Positions 42,801-51,910 of a DNA stretch of 64,000 nucleotides are shown here, piece by piece. The stretch is from Pseudoips prasinana. Lineage: Eukaryota > Arthropoda > Insecta > Lepidoptera > Nolidae. Made by a program: the position numbers and the translations under genes. The DNA is taken from positions 14,712,001 through 14,776,000 of the forward strand of contig OX621244.1 in the NCBI GenBank assembly GCA_951640165.1, given 5' to 3'. The notes beneath the pieces are model-generated. The model was not told the DNA's origin. It was given only the letters and a program-made list of their open reading frames with translations, and did no database searches. Position 1 is the stretch's first letter; every line of letters starts with the position of its first letter.

Positions 42801-42804
42801 ATAA

Positions 42805-43066
42805 TAATGTCCTAGGCTATTATTCACACACGGCCGTCTGATCCCAAACTAAGCAGAGCTTGTTTGTACTATGGAAACCAGATAACTGATAATATATACT
42901 ACTTTTCTTTTGTAAATACTCATATACATAATAGCACCCAGACTCAGGACAAAAAGATACGTTCATGCACAAAAATATCTGTCCTGGGTGGGAATCGAAC
43001 CCACGACCTGCGGCGTGCAAGGCAAGTATCTATCCAACCACACCAACCGACCCGTAGCCTCATGTG
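42805..43066 (-). repeat. SINE family C, complete, reverse
   Basis: 3' end 'attattcacacacggccgtc' + 'tgatcccaaactaagcagag', then 'agactcaggacaaaaagata', 'ctgtcctgggtgggaatcga' (B box complement) and head 'caccaaccgacccgtagcc'. Confidence 0.8.
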
Positions 43067-43103
43067 TTATTGATTTTTAACATTGTTTACGTGCGATCTT
43101 CCT

Positions 43104-43107
43104 CACG
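43104..43107. repeat. Target-site duplication, left (CACG)
   Basis: CACG directly before the first LTR, repeated at 45546-45549 directly after the second. A 4-bp duplication fits Ty3/gypsy integrases. Confidence 0.75.
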
Positions 43108-43389
43108 TGTTACACATAGCCTACCCTTGTAAATTGCCGCACCAGCATCGCCCTACAAACACTTCACACGGCCCCAACGACACGAGGCGCAAGCGCAGCA
43201 TAACGTGAGCCAGCCATTGACGTCAACCGAGGTTTCCTATGTCATGGGAACGTGGAACGGACACTCTTTGATCATTCTTTGATTAATAAGGACGTACTTA
43301 GTTTTAGTAATAATTGTAACCTTTAGAGAATTAAATTACTTTAATAAATTTGCATTTTTTTGCATCTCCTGGCTGCAGCTATCGTAATT
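43108..43389 (+). repeat. 5' LTR
   Basis: Starts TGTTACACATAGCC and ends ATCGTAATT. Contains AATAAA at 43343-43348, a polyadenylation signal. Differs from the 3' LTR by 'ggaacggac'/'ggaatggac', 'taataaggac'/'taattaggac', one A in the AATAAA region and the third-last triplet. Confidence 0.9.
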
Positions 43390-43405
43390 GGCGCAGACAC
43401 GGTAG
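43389..43405 (+). promoter_or_regulatory. Primer-binding site, tRNA-Ser-like
   Basis: 'tggcgcagacacggtag' directly at the LTR edge. TGGCGCAG is complementary to the 3' end of a tRNA ending CTGCGCCA, the serine-type primer used by gypsy-group elements. It overlaps the LTR end by one base. Confidence 0.7.
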
Positions 43406-43504
43406 AATAGTCGTAAAATCAGTGAATCAAGAATCACGAGCGGCTATCAAGAACCTACAGCAGCTGTGGCCAGCAGAGTATCCAGCAATCGATACCGCAG
43501 AGAT

Positions 43505-44485
43505 ATGCAGATTATTTGGACACTACTATGGATGACACTACTGCACACGACTCAAGGACAAGAAATAACATTTGATTCACTTGACAATGGACCAGGACTA
43601 CTTCCCTCTAAATTAGGAGCCGCTAAGATCGTCTCCCATTACCATTCCTTTTTAAGTTATATTGACTTAGAAAACATTCATCTCCAAATAGAATTAGTGA
43701 AATCACAGATGACTAAATTAGTACCCACATTAAATAATAAAACTTTATCTCTATTCAATCCTCACCTGGAACATCTTAACCAAAAAGTTAAGTTAATTAC
43801 AGATAAACTTAGTATATTCGAATCCGTTCGTAATAAAAGAGGTCTCATCGACGGTTTAGGTTCTGTTATAAAAAGCATTTCCGGTAATCTAGATTACACT
43901 GATGCCCTGAAATACGAGCATGCTATTAATATCTTGCACAATAACGAACATAAATTAGAATTAGAATTAAATAATCACGTAAGTTTAAATAAGCAATTCA
44001 TCTTACAGAGTTCCCAAATAATAAGCAATATGCAATTAAATCAAGAAAAAATTAATACAGCATTAAATTTAATCTTAGAAAGTGACGCTAAAAGGGTTAC
44101 AGATTTGATTAAATATGCCCATCTGGCACAGCATTTGTTAATTCTAGGAGATAATATAGAAGATCTGTACGAAGAGTTACAGAATCTAGAACATACTTTA
44201 ACTTTTATCCGTGCATCGAGCACTCCGTATTCTTTACTAAATATAAGTGAAATTAAGGATATGTTAAACAAATTAAGAATTTTATATTCTAGTAATGAAA
44301 TTATTGATTTAAAATTTAGAATTTTTTATGAAGTAATTAAATTAGGTTATTTTTATTTAGGTAAGCAAATAGTTGTAGTAATTAAGGTCCCGATTGTCGT
44401 TCCCTACACCTATGACCTCTATAAGTTAGCCCTTGTTCCTAATAGAAACCTTAATACCACCCCTACCTTATGTAGCACTCTCTAG
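43505..44485 (+). pseudogene. env: Errantivirus envelope, N-terminal part (fusion protein)
   Basis: 326 residues from the first ATG after the LTR; the in-frame codons upstream of it start with GTG. Residues 1-18 form a hydrophobic signal peptide. A furin-type site RNKR lies at 109-112 (bases 43829-43840), followed by a glycine-rich hydrophobic segment (GLIDGLGSVIKSI), the layout of the fusion peptide in baculovirus F and errantivirus Env proteins. A long helical, leucine-rich region follows. In the family this protein is cleaved in the secretory pathway and drives membrane fusion. The frame stops at 44483-44485 because of a one-base frameshift around 44455-44470; the rest of Env lies in another frame (44433-45236). 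As it stands the product would be secreted without a membrane anchor. Confidence 0.85.
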
Positions 44486-45236
44486 TATAGACTCTAGGTA
44501 CATGGAGACAGAATGTCCGAAGATAGACTCACTATATCTGTGCGAGGCGAAACCCACCTTTAGATTTCAAGACCAGCCCGACTGTATCCAGCATCTCATC
44601 AGTCATCAGGAACTACTGCCAACCTGTAAACTAGCACCTGTAACCCTAACACATGAAGCCTTGGAAGCACTTGATGACAAGCACTATACTCTGAGTTTTT
44701 CCACATCAACTAAAGTTAAAATATCCTGCGGACAGGAACAATATCGGACTCTACAAGGTAGCTACTTAGTTGCCATTCCACTAAACTGCAGCCTGATGTC
44801 ACCAGGACTCACTATCTCCAATTCCAACAACCACATCAAAGGTCATGCCATAAGGATAATGGAAATGCCTCTGAACGACGAGCCAAGCTCCAAGGATCGT
44901 CCAAAACTAGTCCTCGATTCACTCAGCTTACAAAAACTCCACACCTTAAACAATGAAGTAGCAGCCCTAATGCCTGTGCGGTTGGATGACGTCACCGATC
45001 CAATCATATACCACACGACGATACCTATGTACCTAACACTAATGGGTACATGTACACTCATCGCTACGCTATTGTACCGCCGGCTACGAAAAAGCAGTGT
45101 GCCTAAAGAAATCACAGAAATCTACAGCAGCGTTCCGGAAGGGACAAATATAAGCCCAGCACCACGCAACATCAACCCCAGCCAAGTAAGGGTTGATCAT
45201 GAATGCCTACCAGCGACAATCTCGTACAAGTCCTGA
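44433..45236 (+). pseudogene. env: Errantivirus envelope, C-terminal part after frameshift
   Basis: Continuation of Env in a different frame; no ATG until 44502. Cysteines at frame residues 28, 37, 51, 65, 99 and 119 suggest the disulphide-bonded ectodomain of F-type proteins. A transmembrane segment occupies about residues 193-215 (bases 45009-45077), followed by a basic stop-transfer stretch (RRLRK) and a ~50-residue cytoplasmic tail. Together with the upstream part the length (about 590 residues) is that expected for errantivirus Env or baculovirus F. The stop is only 24 nt before the 3' LTR. No other lesion is evident in this half. Confidence 0.8.
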
Positions 45237-45251
45237 AATAGTCGCTGTTCT

Positions 45252-45262
45252 TCGGGGGGAGG
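45252..45262 (+). promoter_or_regulatory. Polypurine tract
   Basis: A purine-rich run 'ggggggagg' (about 45254-45262) immediately before the 3' LTR, the plus-strand primer site of retroelements. Confidence 0.75.
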
Positions 45263-45545
45263 TGTTACACATAGCCTACCCTTGTAAATTGCCGCACCAG
45301 CATCGCCCTACAAACACTTCACACGGCCCCAACGACACGAGGCGCAAGCGCAGCATAACGTGAGCCAGCCATTGACGTCAACCGAGGTTTCCTATGTCAT
45401 GGGAACGTGGAATGGACACTCTTTGATCATTCTTTGATTAATTAGGACGTACTTAGTTTTAGTAATAATTGTAACCTTTAGAGAATTAAATTACTTTAAA
45501 TAAATTTGCATTTTTTTGCATCTCCTGGCTGCAGCTATCGTTATT
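45263..45545 (+). repeat. 3' LTR
   Basis: TGTTACACATAGCC to ATCGTTATT; AATAAA at 45499-45504. 283 bp, about 98-99% like the 5' LTR by eye. Confidence 0.9.
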
Positions 45546-45549
45546 CACG
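45546..45549. repeat. Target-site duplication, right (CACG)
   Basis: Matches 43104-43107. Confidence 0.75.
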
Positions 45550-45589
45550 CGCATAACCACAGTATAAGCATTTTGTAGCTAAGGTTAAG

Positions 45590-45717
45590 CACCTAAGCAC
45601 GCAGTAATTGAGTGACCGTTAAAATGGTTCTGTTTATGTGCGTCTATATGCTTCGGAGGGTACGTTAAGCTGTCTGCTGGGATTGTAGTAATTAGACAAC
45701 AGTCACTAAGCTTTGTC
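45590..45717 (+). repeat. Repeat family E, truncated copy
   Basis: 'taagcacctaagcacgcagt', 'tatatgcttcggagggtacg', 'ttaagctgtctgctgggatt', 'attagacaacagtcactaag'. The copy ends at the centre of a fold-back duplication. Confidence 0.55.
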
Positions 45718-45773
45718 CTTTGACAAGGCTTAGTGACTATTCTGCTTGCACCGTTACGTACAGTGCAAGCAGA
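45701..45773. repeat. Two neighbouring palindromes
   Basis: agtcactaagctttgtc (45701-45717), loop cttt, gacaaggcttagtgact (45722-45738; one mismatch), then tctgcttgcac (45741-45751), loop of 11 nt, gtgcaagcaga (45763-45773). The left arm of the first is family E sequence, so the right arm is an inverted copy of it. Confidence 0.85.
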
Positions 45774-45779
45774 TAACTT

Positions 45780-46615
45780 AGGAAATTAGTTCATTAATAG
45801 ACCTTTGCCTACTACTACTTACTAATTTTCTAAGTCTAGTAACTTGATATTGCGCGAAATGTAACACATTATTAATTTCGATTATTATATAGTCATAAAT
45901 TAAAACAAATGATATTTTGTTTGCTTTATTTAGTTGGAATTTGATATCTAGTAATGATTTTATCTCAGTTTGCTTTTTAAATTTTCTGGTACCTAATTGC
46001 CTCTAAAATTTCCCTCCTAATTAAAATCTATTTACTTGGATATGGTATCAAAATAAACGTGTGAATCGTTCAAATCCGTCGAAAGCACGAAGACCATTAA
46101 AATCAATTAATTTATACTATTGCTATCACAATATTCCCAATATACTTTCTAAAACACGATTATGTCATACACACAATAATTGATGAATTTATTTTAAGTT
46201 TATTGAAACCTCACCTCTGTTAAGAGTGGGCGTTGTTTATGTATCAAATCCAATCTATATTAAAAGGTCTGAATATGATTACAATATCTAATAGTAGTAG
46301 AGACAATCCGCAGAGTTCAATCTCGCGAAGCTAAGCTGAATATCGAATTGCAAATGACCGAGGAAAATGTAGCATTTAACGCTTCGCCAACTGCGAACGA
46401 CTGCCATAGCGTGCCCAACTATAAATGACGAATATACTGTGCAGTTTATTACAAAAGCTTAGTACTTTGTAATAATTTGCTTATTATAAAAGCTTAATAT
46501 TTTATAATTTCTTCGCATTACAAAGTCAAAACAAAGGGGTTATAATTTATCAATAAAAATATTAATTGAGAGTATAGCATACTTTGCTGTTCAGTACCTA
46601 GTTTAAAAAGTTTTC
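45780..46615. other. No gene recognised
   Basis: AT-rich; 46310-46430 has higher GC without a convincing frame. Confidence 0.4.
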
Positions 46616-46620
46616 TCCGT

Positions 46621-46735
46621 CGTCGCGGGAAGCCGCTAGATGCGGGCAGCACAAGAACGGCAATTGTGGATCATTGGGGGAGGCCTTTGTCCTGCAGTAC
46701 GTCACCTGATATGATGATCATGATGAAGACTTTCT
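46621..46735 (+). repeat. RTE LINE 3' end
   Basis: 'aagaacggcaattgtggatc', 'attgggggaggcctttgtcc' and a (TGA)n-type tail. Same 3' end as the RTE at 50388-51453. Confidence 0.7.
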
Positions 46736-46739
46736 ATTT

Positions 46740-47755
46740 TTCTTTTCCGCAAGCAACTTGTAATATATCTTTGGTACCAAGGCAAAAACTGTATATTTTT
46801 ATATAAATTAATATAATAGCTATTTTAAGCATTCTTATTTATTTATGAAACAAATGTTCACTACACTTACAGTTTTTTAACCAAAATCGTGTGAACTGCA
46901 ACATAAGTACATCAAATGTTATTATTTTTATTATTTTAATAGCATATTAGGAATTAATTACATATTGTTAAATAAAATTTAGATAGGCACAAAAATTGAT
47001 TTACATTATTATAAAAAAATATCAGCATCTGGTTCACTGGCAATAAGGCCATTAAGCAGAGCTACAGCTTGGCTAGTGGGAGCGTATTGAGCAGTGCATG
47101 TCCGTACGTGTGGTGCACCCAGCAACCGGTGCGAGGGCAATCTTGTATACTGATTTGGAACAAATAGGGAACAACTGGACTACGTAGATGGGTTATCTAT
47201 TTTTCCATTGAGCAGTAGATAAATTCTCTTGGTCAATTTCAAAATATTTTGATACTTCTTCGAAAAGGTTGGATATGCTAGTATTGCTACATTATTACGT
47301 GTTAACCTATGATTCCATAGAAGAGCTCGTGTCTTTCTACTGCATACTTTTATGCCTTTTCAAATCTATTTTTGTTTGATTGTTGTTAAGATTTCATATT
47401 TAATTATTGGGAAGGAAAGTTCATAGAATAGCTTAAAATTATCAAAAAAGTCATTAAAATTGCTTACTATCCCTTTTAATTCTGTACAAGAAAAAGCATG
47501 AAGCAGTGAAAAAGCTCAGTTCAGGTGGACCGTTTGCCTTCCGAGCACGTAGTATAAAAATATATAGCATGTAAATAAATAACTATAGCAATTTTTTAAA
47601 ATAAACAACTAATAGTACTAATAATAGTAACTAGATTTTTATAACACATGTAAAGTATTTTTTACATAACGTAAACAATACAAACAATAACAATACAAAC
47701 TAATTTGAAAATTACTTTCCGTTATAGTTTGACTAGAAAAAATAAAAAAAAAACT
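46740..47755. other. No gene recognised
   Basis: AT-rich. Confidence 0.4.
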
Positions 47756-47792
47756 TCAATTTCAGTATTTTTCAATAATATTGTCAATTAAA

Positions 47793-48026
47793 ATGATGCA
47801 AGGGGATTTAAGTACCAAAACATTCGCGTTACACAATTCATTCATCGATTCGACGTATACAGTTCGCACCTTACCAATGCTTGCAATCAGGCGAACGCAC
47901 GCGACACTGCGGTTGCTACAGAGGGCAGCACAGGGTGGTTTAGAATATCAACAATACTTAAGAGAACGTGCCGCCCTCCTGCGCCGAGCAATGCTCATAC
48001 TGCATTTACCAGATGAGCTTTCGTAA
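47793..48026 (+). CDS. Small unrecognised ORF, possible terminal exon
   Basis: 77 residues from ATG 47793 (the frame is open to 47781 or before). The second half is arginine/leucine-rich and looks helical: THATLRLLQRAAQGGLEYQQ then YLRERAALLRRAMLILHLPD. It is clearly richer in GC than the surrounding AT-rich DNA. About 25 nt upstream, 'aacttcaatttcag' (ending about 47764) is a good splice acceptor, so it could be a last exon rather than a stand-alone gene. No domain or mobile-element motif is recognised and no conserved neighbours are present. Chance cannot be excluded. Confidence 0.35.
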   Translation: MMQGDLSTKTFALHNSFIDSTYTVRTLPMLAIRRTHATLRLLQRAAQGGLEYQQYLRERAALLRRAMLILHLPDELS

Positions 48027-48209
48027 TAGGAGCTTCGAATGCAACAGCTTTTGTGATAATGGAAACTCGACAGTGCTTCACGATGTTCAGTTTGTATATT
48101 TGTTAACACTAAGGTGCGTAATTTAATTACAGTGTAATCGTCTCGCTAAAAACTCAACATTATTTTATAGATTATCTAAAAACCTCAAGATTTTCGGCAT
48201 ACGATCAAC

Positions 48210-48321
48210 GAAGCCTTGCCAAATAAAAAACAAAATAAACACTATTTTGTTTTTTGTTTTCGCAAGGCTTCATTTGATCCTATAAACTTTTATTAGGTGA
48301 GGGCCTCGCCTAATAAAAGTT
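48210..48321. repeat. Two neighbouring hairpins
   Basis: Hairpin 1 (48210-48271): gaagccttgc.. / ..gcaaggcttc with AT-rich inner arms and a short loop. Hairpin 2 (48285-48321): aacttttattaggtgagg / cctcgcctaataaaagtt with one mismatch and a single-base centre (48303). Confidence 0.85.
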
Positions 48322-48539
48322 AAAAGATCTAGTCAAAACTTCTAGTCCTTATAGAAAAGACCCTGAAAGACTTATGGCTATGAGTCTGTTATAACACGAC
48401 TAGAGTAATATATGTATCTAAGAGCGATATTGTTAATTTAAGAATGATATTGTTCTAACAAGGTTATGTATGCACGAAACTTACATATATTTTAGCGTAG
48501 ACCACCTATTTTAGTTACGCTAAAAATGGAACCTCATAT

Positions 48540-48805
48540 AGCAATCAATTTACAACGGATACTAGGCATCTTCACAAACATATGTGCACTTACTATTCTC
48601 TCACTCTCATGATCCGATAGGATAAGGGACAGGGTGACCCAGTGTTCTTTGAAGTACGGGGATATAACACCACCAACTTGCATACTCCTGGTTACTACTG
48701 AGAATTTTTGTGGTAAAAAGAATCCCAATATTATGTTTTGGTCCAGCCCAGAATTTAAACTCCGTATATGCTATTAAACACGCTAACACTAAACTAACAA
48801 GGCTT
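48540..48805 (-). repeat. SINE family A, reverse, diverged
   Basis: 'atccgataggataagggaca', 'gatataacaccaccaacttg', 'gtccagcccagaatttaaac' and 'cgctaacactaaactaac' follow the A family in reverse. Confidence 0.6.
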
Positions 48806-48854
48806 AGTATGTAGGTTAATATGTAGATTGTCTAGATAATGTGGGGACTAATGG

Positions 48855-49133
48855 TTAACCCTGATTAATATTAAGAGTGCGGTTATACCATAAGAGTAGA
48901 TTTAAACCATTATTGCTGTCTAGAATTGGGATATATTTCCACGATACAATGCATTTTATGTATTGTAGTTCTAATTCATTAAGTATGTATGAATTGAAGG
49001 GTGCGATCAATGCAGTTGCGCTGGTACGCGACCACATTGCTCCGATGGTATTAACGACCAAAGGGTGGACTTTATCAAGCATATTATTTATGTATCGTTT
49101 GATTTCAACGATGGGGTGAATTAAAGCGATCAT
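48855..49133 (-). other. Coding-like fragment related to 37095-37300
   Basis: A 92-codon minus-strand frame. Its middle, SRTSATALIAPFNSYILNEL, matches the frame at 37143 in the same register, and the flanking nucleotides are also related. The N-terminal part is IALIHPIVEIKRYINNMLDK. Function unknown. Having two diverged copies in one window suggests a mobile element. Confidence 0.4.
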
Positions 49134-49159
49134 GAATTAAACCTCAAGTATATAAAAAT

Positions 49160-49565
49160 ATGTTAAACAATATACAACATGTAACTTAATTAAAGCACAC
49201 CCTGAAAATAGTTTGTTCAGAATCGTTTACTGAATCAATTTATATAATTTTTAATATAGGTAATTTTTATTGCAAAAATAATTAAACGTACGGAAATTAT
49301 TGGCATATCAACCCTGTACATTAAAAACAAATTGAAATGGACCGTAAGTCAAAGTAATAAGATTTTTAAAATTGCAGTTTTATTAGTATTCATGCAAAAT
49401 CCATCATTCAATACAAAATAAAGAAATATAAACTTTATTCCAAGAAACTAATTTAGTAAATAACAATACATATACATGTTAAATAAAAAATTCAGTGTAT
49501 GTATTATGATTACAACATAATATTCTAATTGGGGTGTTTGAGGGTGTGCGTTATTTACGGTAGGT
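49160..49565 (-). mobile_element. MITE-F copy 2, with terminal inverted repeats
   Basis: Left end 'acatgtaacttaattaaagc' + 'acaccctg', right end 'gagggtgtgcgttatttacg' + 'gtaggtacatgt', an imperfect inverted repeat. Its interior ('gaatcgtttactgaatcaat', 'tggaccgtaagtcaaagtaa') is the reverse complement of 33566-33934. Confidence 0.65.
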
Positions 49566-49569
49566 ACAT

Positions 49570-49905
49570 GTTATATATAAGTCTGCTATATGTAAAATCT
49601 TCTAGAATAGATAGATAGATTACATTTCACACAACATAGAAACATAAGGTAAATTATTATTATGATGCCCAAATCGCGGTATTATCGCTAGTGTAGCAAT
49701 CTCTTCCAGACAAACGTTGGATGAACCAAAGACAAAGTAGTGGTTGGCAGTGCATCTAATTATATAAATTTACGTACCTATGTACGAATATATACTTATA
49801 TGAATTCATGATTTATACTTCATCACTTAAGTCTAAACATATTGTTCAAAAGGTATTGTTGTATTATTATATAGATAAGGTTGTAAGAAGTATTTTGGGA
49901 AATTT
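49570..49905. other. Nothing recognised
   Basis: AT-rich. 'caatctcttccagacaaacg' resembles a string at 12618 and may be a LINE trace. Confidence 0.35.
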
Positions 49906-49908
49906 TAC

Positions 49909-50115
49909 TGCACGTGTGGCGCAGCGGCTAAGAAAGTCGCCTCGCCGCTTCGTGTTCCGGTTTCGATTCCCGCGCAGGACAACTGTTTGTGTGACCTATA
50001 AATAGTTGTACTGAGTCTGGATGTAATTTGTGACCGTCTATTATATATTTGTAAAGTACCCCGCGACACAGGAATTAGATTCCCTAGTGCGAGCGTAGTC
50101 TTTAAAAAAAAAGAT
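49909..50115 (+). repeat. SINE family B, complete copy
   Basis: Head 'tgcacgtgtggcgcagcggc' (A box), B box 'tccggtttcgattcccgcgc', body 'caactgtttgtgtgacctat', 'aaagtaccccgcgacacagg', 3' 'gcgagcgtagtctttaaaaa'. About 205 bp. Reference for family B. Confidence 0.85.
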
Positions 50116-50119
50116 AAAA

Positions 50120-50375
50120 TAATGTAGATAATATGAACAAATTATCTTGGTGAAATAAATTATATTATAAAAAGCAACTTCTACTTTGATTGCCGTTCCT
50201 ATCAAATAAGTAAAATATTATCAAACACGAATTAATGACATTCGTCTTTGAAGTCGGTTAAAAAGCGTAGCTCTTACCGGCTTCATAGGTAAATTGCTAT
50301 TGTAGGCTATATGTATGGGAGTCTATTAAAAAAATATGGCAAGTTTTAACCTGCCGCTAATTTAAGGTAAGGTAA
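50120..50375. other. Nothing recognised
   Basis: AT-rich. Confidence 0.4.
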
Positions 50376-51465
50376 TGTATTGCGATTTGCGATGATTCTA
50401 TCGAAACATGGGCCATGCTGAGGGCTCTCATAAGGTGCCAAATCGACTACCGGTATATCGAGGTGATAAAGTGCTTGTATGAAAACGCCACTATGTCAGT
50501 GCGACTCCAGGACCAGAACTCGAAACCTATCCACTTGCAGCGAGGCGTGAGACAGGGAGATGTTATATCTCCGAAACTGTTCACCGCTGCATTGGAAGAT
50601 TTCTTCAAGCTTCTGGACTGGAAAGGCTTTGGCATCAATGTCAATGGCGAGTACATCACTCACCTTCGATTTGACGATGATATAGTAGTCATGGCTGAGA
50701 CCATGGAAGACCTCGGTACAATGCTCGATGACCTCAGCAGAGTCTCTCAACAAGTGGGTCTGAAAATGAACATGGATAAGACGAAAATCATGTCGAACGT
50801 CCATGTTGCACCCACTCAATTGAAAGTTGGTGACTCTGCACTCGAAGTTGTAGAGAACTATATTTACCTAGGACAGACCATCCAACTAGGTAGGTCCAAC
50901 TTCGAGAAGGAGGTCAATCGTAGAATCCAACTCGGCTGGGCAGCGTTCGGGAAGCTACGTAACATCTTCTCGTCTAAAATACCGCAGTGTCTCAAGTCGA
51001 AAGTCTTCGACCAGTGTGTGTTGCCAGTGATGACTTACGGAACAGAGACGTGGTCGCTCACTATGGGCCTTATTAGAAGGCTCAAGGTCACCCAAAGAGC
51101 AATGGAGAGGGCTATGCTCGGAGTTTCCCTGCGGGATCGTATCAGTAATGTCGAAATCCGCAGGCGAACCAAAGTCACCGACATAGCCCGAAGAATTGCA
51201 AAACTGAAGTGGCAGTGGGCGGGGCACATAGCTCGTAGAACCGATGGCCGTTGGGGCAGAAAGGTTCTTGAGTGGCGACCACGAACCGGAAGACGCAGCG
51301 TGGGCAGGCCCCCTACAAGATGGACCGATGATCTTGTGCGGGTCGCTGGAAACAGCTGGATGCGAATAGCGCAAGACCGGCAATTGTGGAGATCTTTGGG
51401 GGAGGCCTTTGTCCAGCTGTGGACGTCTTTCGGCTGAAATGATGATGATGATGATGTATTGCGAT
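50376..51465 (+). mobile_element. 5'-truncated RTE retrotransposon with 12-bp TSD
   Basis: Body 50388-51453, flanked by 'atgtattgcgat' at 50376-50387 and 51454-51465. The 3' end is the RTE-typical (TGATGA)n tail with no poly-A. Truncation falls just inside the RT domain, at motif A. Other truncated copies are at 6205-6417 (reverse) and 46621-46735. Confidence 0.9.
50415..51437 (+). pseudogene. RTE reverse transcriptase, C-terminal two thirds
   Basis: 340 residues from the first ATG; the frame is open a little further upstream (DSIETWA). RT blocks: RGVRQGDVISPKLF (motif B), LRFDDDIVVM (motif C position, where FADD is usual, so Ala is replaced by Asp next to the catalytic pair), MDKTKIM and YIYLGQTI. 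The downstream RTE signature includes PVMTYGTETW, RAMLGVSLRDRISNVEIRRR, WQWAGHIARRTDGRW and GRPPTRWTDDLV. The endonuclease domain and the N-terminal RT with the first catalytic Asp are lost by truncation. The frame is otherwise unbroken, so the insertion is young, but it cannot act on its own. Confidence 0.9.
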
Positions 51466-51589
51466 ATAGATATGTGACAGCAAATCACAACTCGTTTACT
51501 TAGGCGTAGTTAAATGCAGCGCTGAAGTTTTGCAGCAATGGTAATAATATGTTTATTTTTTTATATCTTCTAACAAAGTAACATCTGAT

Positions 51590-51755
51590 CCCCAACAAGA
51601 CAAACACAAACTGTACTGCCAGACATCTGATAAATATACTTATATATTTCTAAATACGGACATAGTACATATATCCATATTTTGTCTTGGCTGGGGATCG
51701 AACCCACGACCTTAAGCTTAGCAGTTAGGGTCCCTAACCACTAGAGTAATCAATA
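51590..51755 (-). repeat. tRNA-derived SINE, reverse
   Basis: 'acatctgatccccaacaaga', 'tggctggggatcgaacccac', 'gaccttaagcttagcagtta', 'ccctaaccactagagtaatc'. Its head resembles 41218-41335; the 3' domain is of C/D type. Confidence 0.6.
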
Positions 51756-51910
51756 AATTTCGCTAAAGTTGAAAAATAAAATAATATGAACGTTTGCGAA
51801 TAATTGTTTGAACAAAGTAGTTTTAGTTTAAGTCAAGCCATTTCTACAAACACTTTAGATTAGAAACTTGTTTGCGAATTACTTGGAATATTCCATAGTT
51901 CAAAAACAAA

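Larger units (their letters stand above)
43108..45545 (+). mobile_element. Env-only errantivirus-like provirus
   Basis: 2438 bp: LTR (282 bp), tRNA primer-binding site, 115-nt leader, env gene in two frames, polypurine tract, LTR (283 bp), flanked by CACG. No trace of gag, protease, RT, RNase H or integrase lies between the LTRs, where a complete errantivirus would have roughly 5 kb more. The LTRs differ at about four positions, so integration is fairly recent. The layout equals that of a reverse-transcribed spliced env mRNA; an internal deletion of a full provirus is the alternative. Gypsy-type elements with env (errantiviruses) are known from Lepidoptera (TED). Confidence 0.85.

Noticed and set aside
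43466..43504. Thirteen-residue N-terminal extension of Env
   Set aside because: The frame is open but begins with GTG; the ATG at 43505 starts a proper signal peptide and is the first ATG after the LTR.
43390..45262. Remnant gag or pol between the LTRs
   Set aside because: All frames were read; only leader and envelope are present, no aspartyl protease, YxDD or integrase motifs.
48877..49119. 80-codon plus-strand ORF
   Set aside because: The minus-strand frame over the same bases is the one that matches the copy at 37143 in register.
50955..51488. 177-codon minus-strand ORF
   Set aside because: Antisense shadow of the RTE reverse transcriptase.
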